Part shown: piece by piece, positions 1 through 7,458 of the stretch
How positions within the stretch are numbered: the stretch's first letter is position 1
How the letters are laid out: every line of letters begins with the position of its first letter
Source: Phenylobacterium sp.
GTDB lineage: Bacteria; Pseudomonadota; Alphaproteobacteria; Caulobacterales; Caulobacteraceae
Direction: 5' to 3'
NCBI RefSeq assembly: GCF_004799515.1
Contig: NZ_SSMX01000054.1
Span: 124,001 to 188,000 of the forward strand
DNA length: 64,000 nucleotides
Translations under genes and position numbers: made by a program
Notes under the pieces: model-generated
Told to the model about the DNA's origin: nothing
What the model saw: the letters and a program-made list of their open reading frames with translations, nothing else
Databases searched by the model: none

Positions 1-1572
1 AAGTCCGCGCCCAAGGAAAGCCCGCGCGAGCAGCGCGAGGCGCAGTCCACCTTCGAGTTCGTCCGGCCCGGCGGCTTCGTCCTGCCGGAGCTCTCCATGC
101 TGGCCAAGCCCAAGCCGCGGGCCGCCCAGTTCGACGAGGGCGCGCTGCGCCAGAACGCCCAGCTGCTGGAGAGCGTGCTGGCCGAATTCGGCGTCCGCGG
201 CCAGGTGGACCAGATCCGCCCCGGCCCGGTGGTCACCCTCTACGAGCTGGTCCCGGCCGCCGGCGTGAAGTCCGCCCGCGTGGTGGCGCTCAGCGACGAT
301 ATCGCCCGCTCCATGAGCGTCGCGGCTTGCCGCGTCTCGGTGGTGCCGGGCCGCAACGCCATCGGCATCGAGCTGCCCAACCAGAAGCGCGAGACCGTCT
401 ACCTGCGCGACCTGCTCGCTTCCACCGAGTATGAGCGCGGCGGCCAGAGCCTGCCCATGGCGCTGGGCGAGACCATCGGCGGCGAGCCCTACATCACCGA
501 CCTGGCGCGTATGCCGCACCTCCTGATCGCCGGCACCACCGGCTCGGGCAAGTCGGTGGGCGTCAACGCCATGATCCTGTCGATCCTCTACCGCCTGCCG
601 CCGGACCAGTGCCGGATGATCATGATCGACCCGAAGATGCTGGAGCTCAGTGTCTACGACGGCATCCCGCACCTCTTGGCGCCCGTCGTCACCGACCCGA
701 AGAAGGCCATCGTCGCGCTCAAGTGGACCGTGCGCGAGATGGAGGACCGCTACCGCCGCATGTCGAAGATCGGGGTGCGCAACGTCGCCTCCTACAACGA
801 GCGCGCCAAGGAGGCCGCCGCCAAGGGCGAGCACTTCGAGCGGACCGTCCAGACCGGCTTCGACGACGGCGGCCGGCCGATCTACGAGAGCGAGAAGATC
901 ACCCCCGAGCCCATGCCCTACCTGGTCGTGGTCATCGACGAGGTGGCCGACCTGATGATGGTGGCCGGCAAGGACATCGAAGGCGCCGTCCAGCGCCTGG
1001 CGCAGATGGCGCGGGCCGCCGGCATCCACCTGATCATGGCCACCCAGCGCCCCTCGGTGGATGTGATCACCGGCACCATCAAGGCCAACTTCCCGACCCG
1101 GATCAGCTTCCAGGTCACCTCCAAGATCGACAGCCGCACCATCCTGGGCGAGCAGGGCGCCGAGCAGCTGCTGGGCCAGGGCGACCAGCTCTACATGGCC
1201 GGCGGCGGGCGGATCACCCGCCTGCACGGCCCCTTCGTCTCCGACGGCGAGGTCGAGGCGGTGGCCAAGTTCCTGCGCGAGCAGGGCCAGCCGCAATACC
1301 TGGAGGAGGTCACCGCCGCGCCGGACGAGGACGCCGAGCAGGGCGACTTCGGCTTCGGCGGCGAGGGCGAGGGCGGCGGCAACGACCTCTACGACAAGGC
1401 CGTCGCCGTGGTGACCCGCGACGGCAAGGCGTCGACCAGCTACATCCAGCGCCGCCTGCAGATCGGCTACAACCGCGCCGCCTCGCTGATCGAGCGGATG
1501 GAGCAGGAAGGCGTCGTCGGCCCCGCCAACCACGCCGGCAAACGCGAGATCCTGGTCAGCGCCGCGCCGTAG
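1..1572 (+). CDS. ftsK: DNA translocase FtsK, C-terminal part (5' end outside window)
   Basis: FtsK-type motor that pumps DNA at the division septum and helps resolve chromosome dimers at dif. The reading frame is open from base 1, so the N-terminal membrane domain lies outside the window; 523 residues are visible. The visible part begins with the FVLPELSMLAKPK linker, then the motor with Walker A GTTGSGKSVGVN (near residue 180), Walker B VVVIDEVADLMM and the ATQRPSVDVITG stretch. An acidic Gly-rich linker leads to the C-terminal winged-helix gamma domain (STSYIQRRLQIGYNRAA), which in this family reads KOPS. The C terminus is complete. Confidence 0.96.
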   Translation, partial: KSAPKESPREQREAQSTFEFVRPGGFVLPELSMLAKPKPRAAQFDEGALRQNAQLLESVLAEFGVRGQVDQIRPGPVVTLYELVPAAGVKSARVVALSDDIARSMSVAACRVSVVPGRNAIGIELPNQKRETVYLRDLLASTEYERGGQSLPMALGETIGGEPYITDLARMPHLLIAGTTGSGKSVGVNAMILSILYRLPPDQCRMIMIDPKMLELSVYDGIPHLLAPVVTDPKKAIVALKWTVREMEDRYRRMSKIGVRNVASYNERAKEAAAKGEHFERTVQTGFDDGGRPIYESEKITPEPMPYLVVVIDEVADLMMVAGKDIEGAVQRLAQMARAAGIHLIMATQRPSVDVITGTIKANFPTRISFQVTSKIDSRTILGEQGAEQLLGQGDQLYMAGGGRITRLHGPFVSDGEVEAVAKFLREQGQPQYLEEVTAAPDEDAEQGDFGFGGEGEGGGNDLYDKAVAVVTRDGKASTSYIQRRLQIGYNRAASLIERMEQEGVVGPANHAGKREILVSAAP

Positions 1573-1601
1573 GGGGCGCTGCTTGCCCTTGACGCCGTGT
1601 C

Positions 1602-1738
1602 ATCCCGGTTTCGCCGCAGGCGAAGACCGGGATCCATAGACGCTGCGGCGCCGGGGAAGACGCACATCGCCGCCGCCTTACGATCTCACCGCCGCCGACG
1701 CGTATGGGTCCCGGACAAGCGCTGCGCGCTTTCCGGGA
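1602..1738. repeat. Two dispersed palindromes downstream of ftsK
   Basis: The 407-base gap 1573-1979 holds no convincing gene. The first palindrome (1602-1615 pairing with 1619-1633) has a 14-15 bp stem with one bulge around a GCA loop and is followed by GGATCCATAGACGC. The second (1709-1738) pairs TCCCGGA-c-AAGCGC with GCGCTT-t-CCGGGA. Both resemble the elements at 53371-53470, so they look like members of a family of intergenic palindromic repeats. The first could also act as a hairpin at the 3' end of the ftsK mRNA, but there is no T-tract after it. Confidence 0.6.
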
Positions 1739-1797
1739 TGACACCGATGGGGAAAGAGCGGTCGGCGTGGCCATCTCCAGGCGCCACTCCGCCTTGG

Positions 1798-1927
1798 ATC
1801 TCATGGATGATGCGAGCTTCCGGGCCTGGGCAAGTCAAGGACCGGCCCTTGGCCGGCCGCATCGCGGCGACGCTCCGCGTCGTCCTTGAGTTGCCCAGGC
1901 CCGGAAGCAAACTGGCCGCCATGAGAT
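1798..1927. repeat. Long inverted repeat, copy 1 of a dispersed structured element
   Basis: Arms 1816-1842 and 1882-1908 match at 26 of 27 positions when one is reverse-complemented. Outside them ATCTCATGG (1798-1806) pairs with CCATGAGAT (1919-1927). The loop is GC-rich. A diverged copy lies at 53187-53306 and shares the GTCCTTGA inner edge and the GCCATGAGRTTTAAG right flank. No open frame with a ribosome binding site fits the element, so I read it as a noncoding repeat rather than a gene. Confidence 0.65.
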
Positions 1928-1979
1928 TTAAGCCGCAGTCCGCGGGTTCATGCCTCGACCTTGGTTGCACACCCGCACC

Positions 1980-2426
1980 TCACCCATGAATCCCCCCGAA
2001 CGCGTCCGGCATGGGTCGGCCCGTCTCGAGATATGTCTTCATGTTGGCCAGCACCGCGGGCCAGCCTTGGGAAATGTCCTTCAGGCCCTCCGGGGTCAGC
2101 TCCGTGTGGGTCACCGTCAGCCGGACCTTCTCGCCTAGCGGTTCGATGTCGAAGGCGACCCGGCTGGTCCGCTCAGGGTTCCCGACTTGCGAGGCGGGCG
2201 TCCAGCTCAGCACCAGGCGCGTGGGCGGGTCGGTCTCCAGCACCTCGCCGACCAGATCGGCGGGCTTGCCCGCGAACCCGTGCGTCCATGCCGAACCCAC
2301 CTTCCAGTCGGAGACGTTGCTCCGCTGCCAGTAGGCGCCGCTGAGCTCGGCGTCGGTAATCGCGTCCCAGACCTTCTGCGGCGTGGTCACGATATAGGTC
2401 ACATAGACGAAGCTAGGCTTATCCAT
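1980..2426 (-). CDS. SRPBCC (AHSA1-type) domain protein
   Basis: A 148-residue protein of the START/Bet v1-like SRPBCC superfamily, recognisable from the N-terminal pattern YIVTTPQKVWDAITDAEL, the central YWQRSNVSDWKVGSAW and the C-terminal GWPAVLANMKTYLETG. Such proteins have a hydrophobic ligand cavity; the ligand cannot be told from sequence. The start overlaps the end of the upstream ArsR gene by 8 bases, so the pair is co-transcribed and probably translationally coupled. ArsR-SRPBCC pairs of this kind are common in alphaproteobacteria. Confidence 0.85.
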   Translation of the reverse strand: MDKPSFVYVTYIVTTPQKVWDAITDAELSGAYWQRSNVSDWKVGSAWTHGFAGKPADLVGEVLETDPPTRLVLSWTPASQVGNPERTSRVAFDIEPLGEKVRLTVTHTELTPEGLKDISQGWPAVLANMKTYLETGRPMPDAFGGIHG

Positions 2427-2748
2427 GGTCGTCTCCTTCGAGGCGTTGCTTCAGCGCGGCCAGGGCGTCGAGCCGCGGCCGTTCGAACTTGGCGATCCAG
2501 CGGGCGTGGGCCTCATGGATCGGCACGGGGTTCAGGTAGTGCAGCTTCTCTCGGCCCCGCCTGACGGTGGCGACCAGGTCCGCGGCCTCCAGCACCGCCA
2601 GGTGCTGGCTCACCGCCTGGCGGGTCATGGCGAGGCGCGAAGCGAGCGCGCCCAGGGTCTGGCCGGGGTCGCGGAAGAGATCGTCCAGCAGCGCCCGGCG
2701 GCTCGCATCCGCCAGCGCCTTGAAGACCCTGTCCATGTCGTCGGTCAT
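2419..2748 (-). CDS. ArsR-family transcriptional regulator
   Basis: A 109-residue winged-helix repressor: MDRVFKALADASRRALLDDL, then the recognition segment LASRLAMTRQAVSQHLAVLE, then the wing ADLVATVRRGREKLHYLNP. It lacks the ELCVCDL metal-binding motif of true arsenic or metal sensors, so the inducer is unknown. I start it at 2748 because a consensus promoter (2754-2782) ends about 6 bases before this ATG, which implies a leaderless mRNA. An in-frame ATG at 2763 lies upstream of the predicted transcript start. It probably represses its own promoter and hence the SRPBCC gene. Confidence 0.88.
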   Translation of the reverse strand: MTDDMDRVFKALADASRRALLDDLFRDPGQTLGALASRLAMTRQAVSQHLAVLEAADLVATVRRGREKLHYLNPVPIHEAHARWIAKFERPRLDALAALKQRLEGDDHG

Positions 2749-2753
2749 GACGC

Positions 2754-2782
2754 TTATATGCAAGCAAATACTTGCATGTCAA
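2754..2782 (-). promoter_or_regulatory. Promoter with embedded operator palindrome for the arsR-SRPBCC operon
   Basis: On the minus strand TTGACA (2777-2782) and ATATAA (2754-2759) are separated by exactly 17 bases. The spacer and its edge hold the palindrome TGCAAG-N6-CTTGCA (2759-2776), filling the space where a repressor would block RNA polymerase. The expected transcript start falls at or next to the ATG at 2748, so there is no room for a ribosome binding site. Autoregulation by the ArsR protein is an inference from position and symmetry. Confidence 0.75.
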
Positions 2783-2789
2783 GCCGCGC

Positions 2790-3044
2790 TCAACGGCTTC
2801 GGCGGCCGCCCGGCCGGTGACCCTTGGTCATCGGGTCCGGCTTTTTGGGAAGCTGGCGCGGCGGATCGCGGCGGTAGTCTTCCTGGCTGGTCCCCAGGCC
2901 CATGCGTCCGGGCTGCTGCTCGGTGAGCGGGCTCTCGCCGGACCGCAGGCGCGCGATGGCGTCGGCCAGCAAGTCGGCGGTCTCCACGTCGCCGGCGGCG
3001 CGGGCCTCGGCCTCGCGGGCTTCGAGCTTTGCGATGGCGTCCAT
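2790..3044 (-). CDS. Small hypothetical protein, 84 residues
   Basis: The protein has an N-terminal amphipathic helical segment (AIAKLEAREAEARAAGDVET, residues 3-22) followed by a basic, proline-rich tail ending KGHRPGGRRSR. No family is recognised. I start at the ATG at 3044 because the codons upstream in this frame run into the divergent RNase T2 gene and have no protein-like composition. It lies just upstream of, and on the same strand as, the arsR promoter. Confidence 0.55.
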   Translation of the reverse strand: MDAIAKLEAREAEARAAGDVETADLLADAIARLRSGESPLTEQQPGRMGLGTSQEDYRRDPPRQLPKKPDPMTKGHRPGGRRSR

Positions 3045-3096
3045 GGCGCAGCAACGTAGCATAGGGCCCGTCCGTTGCGCCGATCCGGAGTGGGCC

Positions 3097-3792
3097 ATGC
3101 GCCTTTCGCCCCTGTGTCTCGCCGCCGCCGTCCTAGCGGGTCCGGCCACCCCCGCCCTCGCCGCTGCGCCGGCCTGCACTCCGCCGCCCGGTCTTGCGCC
3201 CTCGCCGGTTCTCGACCCGCCGGCCCGGGAGGTGGTGAGCGGCGTCCCCGTCGCCGCCTACGTCCTGGCGCTGACCTGGACGCCCGAATGGTGCCGCGCC
3301 GGCGGCGCCGGGGCCACGGCCAAGGAGATGGAATGCGGCCGGCCGCTCGGCTTCACCCTGCACGGCCTGTGGCCCGACGGGGCGCATCCGCCCTATCCGC
3401 GCTTCTGCCATCCGGCCGGAGCGCTGGACGTCGCCACGGTGCGGTCGATGTACTGCCGCACGCCCTCGCCGGTGCTGCTTCAGCACGAGTGGCAGGCGCA
3501 CGGGACCTGCGCGGCCTGGGCCACGCCGCAGGCCTATTTCGGCCAGGCCTCGGCGCTTTACGACAGGATCGTCGTCCCGCGGATCGAGACCATCCCCGCG
3601 AACGGCCTCACCGCCGGCGCGGTGCGCGCCGCGTTCGTGAGCAAGAACCCCTGGCTCACCGCCGAGGAGATCTTCATCCAGAGCCAGCGCGACGACCAGG
3701 ACGCCCTGAGCGGGGTGCGCGTCTGCTACGACCTGAAGTTCAAGCCCGTGGCTGTCCGGGCGGCAATGGCGCGCCGGACCGCGCGCGGCTGA
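3097..3792 (+). CDS. Secreted ribonuclease T2 family protein
   Basis: RNase T2 endoribonucleases cleave single-stranded RNA through a 2',3'-cyclic phosphate. The 231-residue protein has a signal peptide (residues 1 to about 23, ending ALAAA), so it acts in the periplasm or outside. Both catalytic blocks are present: FTLHGLWPDG with His89, and QHEWQAHGTC with His130, Glu131 and His135. At least six cysteines suggest disulfides. The ATG at 3097 was chosen because the signal peptide starts there. Confidence 0.93.
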   Translation: MRLSPLCLAAAVLAGPATPALAAAPACTPPPGLAPSPVLDPPAREVVSGVPVAAYVLALTWTPEWCRAGGAGATAKEMECGRPLGFTLHGLWPDGAHPPYPRFCHPAGALDVATVRSMYCRTPSPVLLQHEWQAHGTCAAWATPQAYFGQASALYDRIVVPRIETIPANGLTAGAVRAAFVSKNPWLTAEEIFIQSQRDDQDALSGVRVCYDLKFKPVAVRAAMARRTARG

Positions 3793-3905
3793 CGCTGGCG
3801 CCCAGCCGCACCGGCGCCTTCTGACGATCCGGAGCGTTTAGGCGGCCAAACGCCTTGCCGCCGCCACGCCGGACCGCCACCTTCCCGGCCATGAGGATCC
3901 GACCC

Positions 3906-4565
3906 ATGCTTTCCCGCCGCGCCCTGCTGGCGATGGCCGCCGCCGCGGCGATCCTGCCCTCCGCCGCCCTGACGCCGGTAGCCGCCTGCGCGGCCACGCC
4001 CGCCCAGGCCTTGTCGCCCGAGGACCGGGCGCTGGTCGACAAGGCTGTGGCCTATCTGCAGGACCTGACCGAGGCCAAGGGCCGTTTCGTGCAGACCGAC
4101 GCGCGCGGCGCCACCACCCAGGGGGAGCTTTTCCTGAAGCGGCCCGGCAAGGCGCGCTTCGCCTACGATCCACCCTCCGGCCTGCTGGTGGTCTCCGACG
4201 GCGGCCGGGTGATCGTGCAGGACAAGCGCCTGGACACCTTCACCGCCTATCCGCTGGGCGCGACGCCGCTGTCGTTGTTCCTGGCCAAGACCATCCGCCT
4301 GGACAAGGGCGTGCAGGTGACCCGCGTCAGCCACGCCGCCGACGGCTTCACCGTCACCGCCCGCGACGGCAAGCGCGACACCGCCGGCCAGATCAGCCTG
4401 ACCTTCACCGATGCGCCCATGGCCCTGACCGGCTGGACGGTCACCGACGCCCAAGGGCGCACGACCCAGATCCGCATCAGCGGCCTGCAGCGCGCCTCAG
4501 GCCTCGACCCGGCGCTGTTCGTCCTGATCAACCCGCACTCCGCCATGTCGGCGGCTCGCCCCTGA
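3906..4565 (+). CDS. lolA: LolA-like outer-membrane lipoprotein carrier protein
   Basis: Periplasmic chaperone that carries lipoproteins from LolCDE to the outer membrane. The 219-residue protein has a signal sequence with paired arginines (MLSRRALLAMAAAAAILPSA), then the LolA half-barrel with GRFVQTDARGATTQGELFLKR in typical style and LLVVSDGGRVIVQD. I chose the ATG at 3906 because GAGGA precedes it by 8 bases; an in-frame ATG at 3891 is possible. The twin arginine may indicate Tat export, which would be unusual for LolA. Confidence 0.87.
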   Translation: MLSRRALLAMAAAAAILPSAALTPVAACAATPAQALSPEDRALVDKAVAYLQDLTEAKGRFVQTDARGATTQGELFLKRPGKARFAYDPPSGLLVVSDGGRVIVQDKRLDTFTAYPLGATPLSLFLAKTIRLDKGVQVTRVSHAADGFTVTARDGKRDTAGQISLTFTDAPMALTGWTVTDAQGRTTQIRISGLQRASGLDPALFVLINPHSAMSAARP

Positions 4566-4566
4566 T

Positions 4567-4582
4567 GTGACGAATTCGTCAC
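4567..4582. promoter_or_regulatory. Perfect 16-bp palindrome, possible operator
   Basis: GTGACGAATTCGTCAC is an uninterrupted palindrome starting two bases after the lolA stop. Its centre is about 33 bases upstream of a TTGACT that may be the -35 element of the downstream candidate small RNA. It resembles a CRP-type site, but the TGTGA and TCACG halves are separated by 8 bases instead of 6. The binding protein is unknown. Confidence 0.45.
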
Positions 4583-4641
4583 GATCAAGCCATAAATTAT
4601 CTCCGCTTGACTTTCACAAGCCCTGTGGCTTTGATGTCACT

Positions 4642-4758
4642 ACGCCAGGAGCGCGCGCACGCGCCCTTGGATCCGTGCCGGAACCTATCCCCTCCCGGCG
4701 GCGGCATGAGAGACAACTGAACGCCCGGGCTTCTCCAGTGCCCGGGCGTCTCTTTTTG
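4642..4758 (+). ncRNA. Candidate small regulatory RNA with C-rich loop and intrinsic terminator
   Basis: In the 246-base gap between lolA and xth, TTGACT (4607-4612) and TTTGAT (4630-4635) are spaced 17 bases and could drive a transcript from about 4642. The transcript would hold a hairpin GCCGG (4677-4681)/CCGGC (4695-4699) exposing a 13-base C-rich loop AACCTATCCCCTC, and it ends in a strong terminator. A C-rich loop able to pair with Shine-Dalgarno sequences, followed by a terminator, is the layout of known alphaproteobacterial small RNAs such as Caulobacter GsrN. No GGAAC/CGTT general-stress promoter is visible. Both the 5' end and the identity are inferred. Confidence 0.4.
4723..4757 (+). 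terminator. Rho-independent terminator
   Basis: GCCCGGGC (4723-4730) pairs with GCCCGGGC (4740-4747) around a nine-base loop, followed by GTCTCTTTTT. AGAGAC (4709-4714) can also pair with GTCTCT (4748-4753) to extend the stem. It ends the candidate small RNA (or the lolA transcript) before xth. Confidence 0.85.
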
Positions 4759-4811
4759 CCCCAACCGCGTCGCCCCATTCCCATCGCCCACCGCCCCGCT
4801 TAAGGAGCCGC

Positions 4812-5618
4812 ATGCGCCTTCGGATCGCCACCTGGAACGTCAACTCCGTGCGCCTGCGCCATGAGCAGGCCGCCCGCTTCGTCGCCGAACAGGCGCCGGA
4901 CGTGCTCTGCCTGCAGGAGATCAAGTGCCGCGAGGGCGAGTTCCCCCGCGAGGCCTTCGTTGAGATGGGCCTGCCGCACCTGAAGATCGCCGGCCAGAAG
5001 GGCTGGCACGGGGTGGCCATCGCCTCGCGCCTGCCGCTGGAGGACGCCCCGGCGCTGGACGTCTGCCGCGAGGGCCACGCCCGCTGCGTCGGCGCGACGG
5101 TGGCCGGTGTCGAGATCCACAACTTCTACATCCCGGCCGGCGGCGACGTCCCGGACCGCGAGGTCAATCCGAAGTTCGACCACAAGCTCGACTTCTACGA
5201 GAAGCTGACCGCCGAACTGGCCAAGCGCGACCCCAAGGCGCCGCTGGCCATCGTCGGCGACCTGAACGTGGCCCCCGGCGAGAACGACGTCTGGAACCAC
5301 AAATACATGTCCAAGATCGTCAGCCACACGCCGGTCGAGATCGAGGCGATGGCCAAGCTGCACGCCTCGCTCGGCTTCATCGACCTGACCCGCGAGGCCT
5401 ATCCGGAGCCGCAGAAGCTGGCCTCCTGGTGGAGCTACCGCGCCCAGGACTTCCGGGTCTCCAACCGCGGCCTCAGGCTCGACCACATCCTGGTGACCCC
5501 GGGCCTGCGCGACGCGGCCTTCCGCCAGGGCTCAGCCGCCGCGCGCATCCACGACGACGTGCGCGAGTGGGAACGCCCCAGCGACCACGCGCCGGTGAGC
5601 GCGGATTTCGGGCTGTAG
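4812..5618 (+). CDS. xth: Exodeoxyribonuclease III / AP endonuclease
   Basis: Base-excision-repair enzyme that nicks DNA at abasic sites and trims 3' ends. The 268-residue length is usual. All catalytic blocks of the EEP fold are present: ATWNVNSVRLR, VLCLQEIKC (metal-binding Glu), GDLNVAPGENDVW (catalytic Asp and Asn), LDHILVTP and PSDHAPV (catalytic His). TTAAGGAG gives a good ribosome binding site 6 bases before the ATG. It converges on the response-regulator gene with only 5 bases between the stops. Confidence 0.95.
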   Translation: MRLRIATWNVNSVRLRHEQAARFVAEQAPDVLCLQEIKCREGEFPREAFVEMGLPHLKIAGQKGWHGVAIASRLPLEDAPALDVCREGHARCVGATVAGVEIHNFYIPAGGDVPDREVNPKFDHKLDFYEKLTAELAKRDPKAPLAIVGDLNVAPGENDVWNHKYMSKIVSHTPVEIEAMAKLHASLGFIDLTREAYPEPQKLASWWSYRAQDFRVSNRGLRLDHILVTPGLRDAAFRQGSAAARIHDDVREWERPSDHAPVSADFGL

Positions 5619-5623
5619 GACTT

Positions 5624-6307
5624 CTACGGCGCCAGCTTGTAGCCGCCGGCTTCGGTCAGCAGCAGCTTGGCGTTGGCGGGGTCGCTCTCGATCTTCTGAC
5701 GCAGGCGGTAGACGTGGGTTTCGAGGGTGTGGGTGGTGACGCCGGCGTTGTAGCCCCAGACCTCGGCCAGCAGCTCCTCGCGCGACACCGGCTTTTCCCC
5801 GGCGCGGTAGAGGTACTTCAGGATGTTGGTCTCTTTCTCGGTGAGCCGGATCTTCTTGCCCTGCGGGTCGATCAGCATCTTGCCGGCCGGCCGGAACTCA
5901 TAGGCGCCCAGGCGGAACACCGCGCCTTCGGAATGCTCGTAGTCGCGCAGCTGAACCCGGATGCGCGCCAGCAGCACCGCGAACTTGTAGGGCTTGACCA
6001 CATAGTCGTTAGCGCCGGCGTCGAGGCCCTGGACGGTGTCCTCGTCCGCGCCGGCGGCGGTCAGCATGATCACCGGGGTGGCGACGCCGCTGGCGCGCAT
6101 CCGCCGGCAGGCCTCGCGGCCGTCGAAGTCCGGCAGGTCGAGGTCGAGCAGGATCAGGTCGGGCCGCTCGGTCTGGGCCAGGCGCACGCCCTCGGCGGCG
6201 GTGGCGGCCTCCAGGGTGTCGAAGTCCTCGGCCTGCAACTGCTCGGCGACCGCGCCGCGCAGGTCCACGTCGTCGTCGACGATGAGCAGGGTCTTGCGTT
6301 GCGCCAT
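5624..6307 (-). CDS. cenR: OmpR-family response regulator, CenR-like
   Basis: A 227-residue two-component regulator. The receiver domain has the acidic pocket LLIVDDDVD and the probable phosphoacceptor Asp55 in LILLDLDLPD; the C-terminal winged helix has RLTEKETNILKYLYRAG and THTLETHVYRLRQKIE. The particular run VTTHTLETHVYRLRQKIE and the ending LTEAGGYKLAP match my recollection of CenR, an essential envelope regulator in Caulobacter, but the assignment within the family is not certain. No histidine kinase gene is adjacent. There is no clear ribosome binding site before the ATG at 6307; an ATG at 6352 is an alternative. Confidence 0.75.
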   Translation of the reverse strand: MAQRKTLLIVDDDVDLRGAVAEQLQAEDFDTLEAATAAEGVRLAQTERPDLILLDLDLPDFDGREACRRMRASGVATPVIMLTAAGADEDTVQGLDAGANDYVVKPYKFAVLLARIRVQLRDYEHSEGAVFRLGAYEFRPAGKMLIDPQGKKIRLTEKETNILKYLYRAGEKPVSREELLAEVWGYNAGVTTHTLETHVYRLRQKIESDPANAKLLLTEAGGYKLAP

Positions 6308-6367
6308 GGGGATAGGAACATGCACCGGGTTGCGGCCCGCGGGCAAAGACATTTGGGGATTTGAGGC

Positions 6368-6889
6368 GTGATCTTCACCGCCAGGGCCGGCGCGAAGGAC
6401 GGCGAGGGCGAAATGAGCCTCGATGGACGCGGGATTCGCTGCGCCCTGGGCCGCGGCGGCGTGACGCCCGCGGCCGACAAGCGCGAGGGCGACGGCGCCT
6501 CGCCGGCCGGCGTCTGGCCGATCCGCCGGCTGCTCTATCGGCCGGACAGGGGCGGCTCGCCGCGGACCGCGATCCCGGCCGCGCCGATCGCGCCCGACGA
6601 CGGCTGGTGCGACGCCCCGGACGATCCGGCCTACAACCGTCCGGTCAAGCGGCCCTATCCGGCGAGCCAGGAGGCCATGTGGCGCGACGACGGCGTCTAC
6701 GACCTGGTGGTGGTGCTGGGCCACAACGACGATCCGCCGAAGCCGGGGATGGGCTCCTGCATCTTCCTGCACCTGGCGCGGCCGGACTTTTCGCCCACCG
6801 AGGGTTGTGTGGCCCTGGCGCGGCCCGACCTGGAGGCCCTCCTGGCCGAGGCCCGGCCTGGCGATGCGGTCGAGATCCGCGGCGGCTGA
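6368..6889 (+). CDS. L,D-transpeptidase (YkuD) family protein
   Basis: A 173-residue YkuD-domain protein, a family that crosslinks peptidoglycan or attaches proteins to it through a cysteine thioester. The catalytic block is HLARPDFSPTEGCVAL, with the nucleophile near Cys147 and the conserved His at about residue 135. No signal peptide is evident from the GTG start at 6368, which is preceded by GAGG; the protein may be cytoplasmic or start further upstream. Its TGA overlaps the next ATG (TGATG), so it is coupled to the TetR gene. Confidence 0.82.
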   Translation: MIFTARAGAKDGEGEMSLDGRGIRCALGRGGVTPAADKREGDGASPAGVWPIRRLLYRPDRGGSPRTAIPAAPIAPDDGWCDAPDDPAYNRPVKRPYPASQEAMWRDDGVYDLVVVLGHNDDPPKPGMGSCIFLHLARPDFSPTEGCVALARPDLEALLAEARPGDAVEIRGG

Positions 6890-7458
6890 TGGCCAGGCGC
6901 GCGGATCAGGCCGATGGCGAGACCACGGCGGCGAAGCTCTGCGCCGCGGCCATGGCCGAGTTCAACGCCCACGGCTTCGCCGGCACAGACACCAACCGGA
7001 TCGCCCGCCGCGCGGGCTTTGCGCCACAGACCTTCTACCGCTGGTACAAGGACAAGACCGAGATCTTCATCGCCGCCTACCGTGCGTGGGAGGAGGCCGA
7101 GAAGGCGGCAGTGGAACGGCTGATGGCTGAGGATGCGCCGGTGGAGGCGCTGGTCGACGTGGCGATCGCGCATCACCGCCAGCATCTGGGGTTCCGCCGC
7201 AGCCTGCGGCAGCTCTCGCTGGAGAACCCGCAGGTTCGCGCCGCCCGGGCGCAGACCCGGCTGCGGCAGGTCGAGTGGATCCGCAACTGGTACGGCCGCG
7301 GCGAGGTCGCCGATATCGCGACCCAGCTGTTCGAACTGGAGCGGCTCGCCGACGCCGTGGCCGAGGGCGAATTCGCCGACATGGGCCTGGATGACGCCGA
7401 GGGGCTGGCCGAGCTGGTCCGGATCGTCTCGGGCCTGCGGACCGGCGAAACCGCCTAG
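6889..7458 (+). CDS. TetR-family transcriptional regulator
   Basis: A 189-residue repressor with the typical N-terminal helix-turn-helix: FNAHGFAGTDTNRIARRAGF followed by APQTFYRWYKDKTEIFIAAY. The C-terminal ligand domain is not of a type I can assign. It is translationally coupled to the YkuD gene upstream and overlaps the convergent DoxX gene by 4 bases at its 3' end. A palindrome in front of doxX at 7846-7861 is a possible target. Confidence 0.88.
   Translation: MARRADQADGETTAAKLCAAAMAEFNAHGFAGTDTNRIARRAGFAPQTFYRWYKDKTEIFIAAYRAWEEAEKAAVERLMAEDAPVEALVDVAIAHHRQHLGFRRSLRQLSLENPQVRAARAQTRLRQVEWIRNWYGRGEVADIATQLFELERLADAVAEGEFADMGLDDAEGLAELVRIVSGLRTGETA

Noticed and set aside
1597..1989. Open frame of 130 codons in the gap behind ftsK
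   Set aside because: It runs through hairpin repeats, has no ribosome binding site and no protein-like pattern.
4567..4582. CRP-type binding site reading of the palindrome
   Set aside because: TGTGA and TCACG are separated by 8 bases rather than 6, so I call it only an unassigned operator.
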